Part shown: positions 63,783 to 64,000 of the stretch, piece after piece
Layout: every line of letters starts with the position of its first letter
Numbering within the stretch: position 1 is the stretch's first letter
Source of the DNA: Candidatus Cryptobacteroides excrementipullorum
Lineage (GTDB): Bacteria > Bacteroidota > Bacteroidia > Bacteroidales > UBA932
Reading direction: 5' to 3'
Length of the DNA stretch: 64,000 nt
Assembly: GCA_017695065.1 (NCBI GenBank)
Contig: JADILZ010000014.1
Span: 25,802-89,801, forward strand
Made by a program: the position numbers and the translations under genes
Notes under the pieces: generated by a model
Database searches by the model: none
What the model was told of the DNA's origin: nothing
The model's input: the letters and a program-made list of their open reading frames with translations, nothing else

Positions 63783-64000
63783 AAGGATTTCTTCCAGAAA
63801 TCCTGTCTGTCCACCCCCAGTCACCTGCGGCGACAGCCCCGGCGGGGCATGCGGCTCCGCTTCGCTCCTCCGGCACCTTCACTGCTTCGGTTTCCCTGAC
63901 GGAAACCTCGCTGACGCTCCGGTGCGGCCCTGATGGGCCCTGCTACAGAAATCCTGTTAGTCCACCCCCAGTCACCTGCGGCGACAGCCCCGGCGGGGCA
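63694..64000 (-). repeat. interspersed repeat, copy D (continues beyond the window)
   Basis: Minus-strand copy upstream of queC. On its own strand it has the same order as copy A: GC-rich hairpin GTCGCC-GCA-GGTGAC, the segment with GGTTTCC-GTCA-GGGAAACC, a second hairpin 151 bases later, then GGATTTCT-GGA-AGAAATCC and the 89-bp module. The next GC-rich unit runs off the right edge. A in the first stem arm (GTCACC) is G here (GTCGCC), which keeps pairing as G-U. Confidence 0.9.

Noticed and set aside
63689..63800. Possible preQ1 riboswitch upstream of queC
   Set aside because: The leader is occupied by repeat copy D; no short aptamer with an A-rich tail of the preQ1-I type was found.

Overview
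This window looks like chromosomal DNA of a gut-type Bacteroidales bacterium. Promoters follow the Bacteroidetes pattern TTTG-N19-TAnnTTTG, best seen before the rpmE2, SRP RNA and tRNA-Phe genes. The gene content is typical of the order: a short primary sigma factor, a parA-parB-DUF5683-mltD block, DUF4906 lipoproteins, an ATP-dependent PEP carboxykinase and a Bacteroides-style fucI-fucA-fucK-fucP operon. Genus cannot be decided from the window; GC-rich hairpin repeats between genes suggest an uncultured gut lineage rather than a classical Bacteroides.

Layout. 0-8 kb: end of a DUF4831-like gene, pepD, rpmE2, an M16 peptidase lipoprotein, a secreted carboxypeptidase-regulatory-domain protein and pckA. 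8-22 kb: repeat copy A, recQ, an MBL hydrolase, mtaB, folB, a tetrapyrrole-methylase-type methyltransferase, a TamB-like giant, tsaD, repeat copy B, a COG2509-type oxidoreductase, the SRP RNA and cdd. 22-33 kb: mnmA with a large insert, a BaiN-like flavoprotein, tRNA-Thr(CGT), a degenerate FAH-fold protein, an exonuclease, dnaN, htrA, rpoD, argS and an acidic small protein. 33-44 kb: two paralogous DUF4906 lipoproteins that each end in a seven-repeat Asp-box propeller, with murF, dut and tRNA-Ala(TGC) between them, then PAP2, obg, adk, hpt and a helix-hairpin-helix protein. 44-57 kb: mltD, DUF5683, parB, parA, a lipid kinase, priA, tRNA-Phe(GAA), a broken integrase, repeat copy C, an AmpG-like MFS, relA and a thioesterase. 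57-64 kb: the fucose operon, queF, queC and repeat copy D.

Functional themes. Several genes act on tRNA (tsaD and mtaB for ms2t6A, mnmA for s2U34, queC and queF for queuosine, argS, three tRNAs). dnaN, the exonuclease, priA, recQ, parA and parB handle DNA. fucP, fucI, fucA and fucK form a complete L-fucose uptake and breakdown route, but no fucR regulator is in the window.

The most unusual signal is an interspersed repeat present four times. Three copies contain an exactly 89-bp AT-rich module with 19-bp imperfect terminal inverted repeats, attached to GC-rich hairpin units with a 151-bp period. Three of the four copies point the same end at a gene start (recQ, the 19.7 kb oxidoreductase, queC). 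Lone terminal-repeat-like sequences lie at the mtaB/MBL junction and before tsaD. No complete transposase, IS, CRISPR array or defence system was found.
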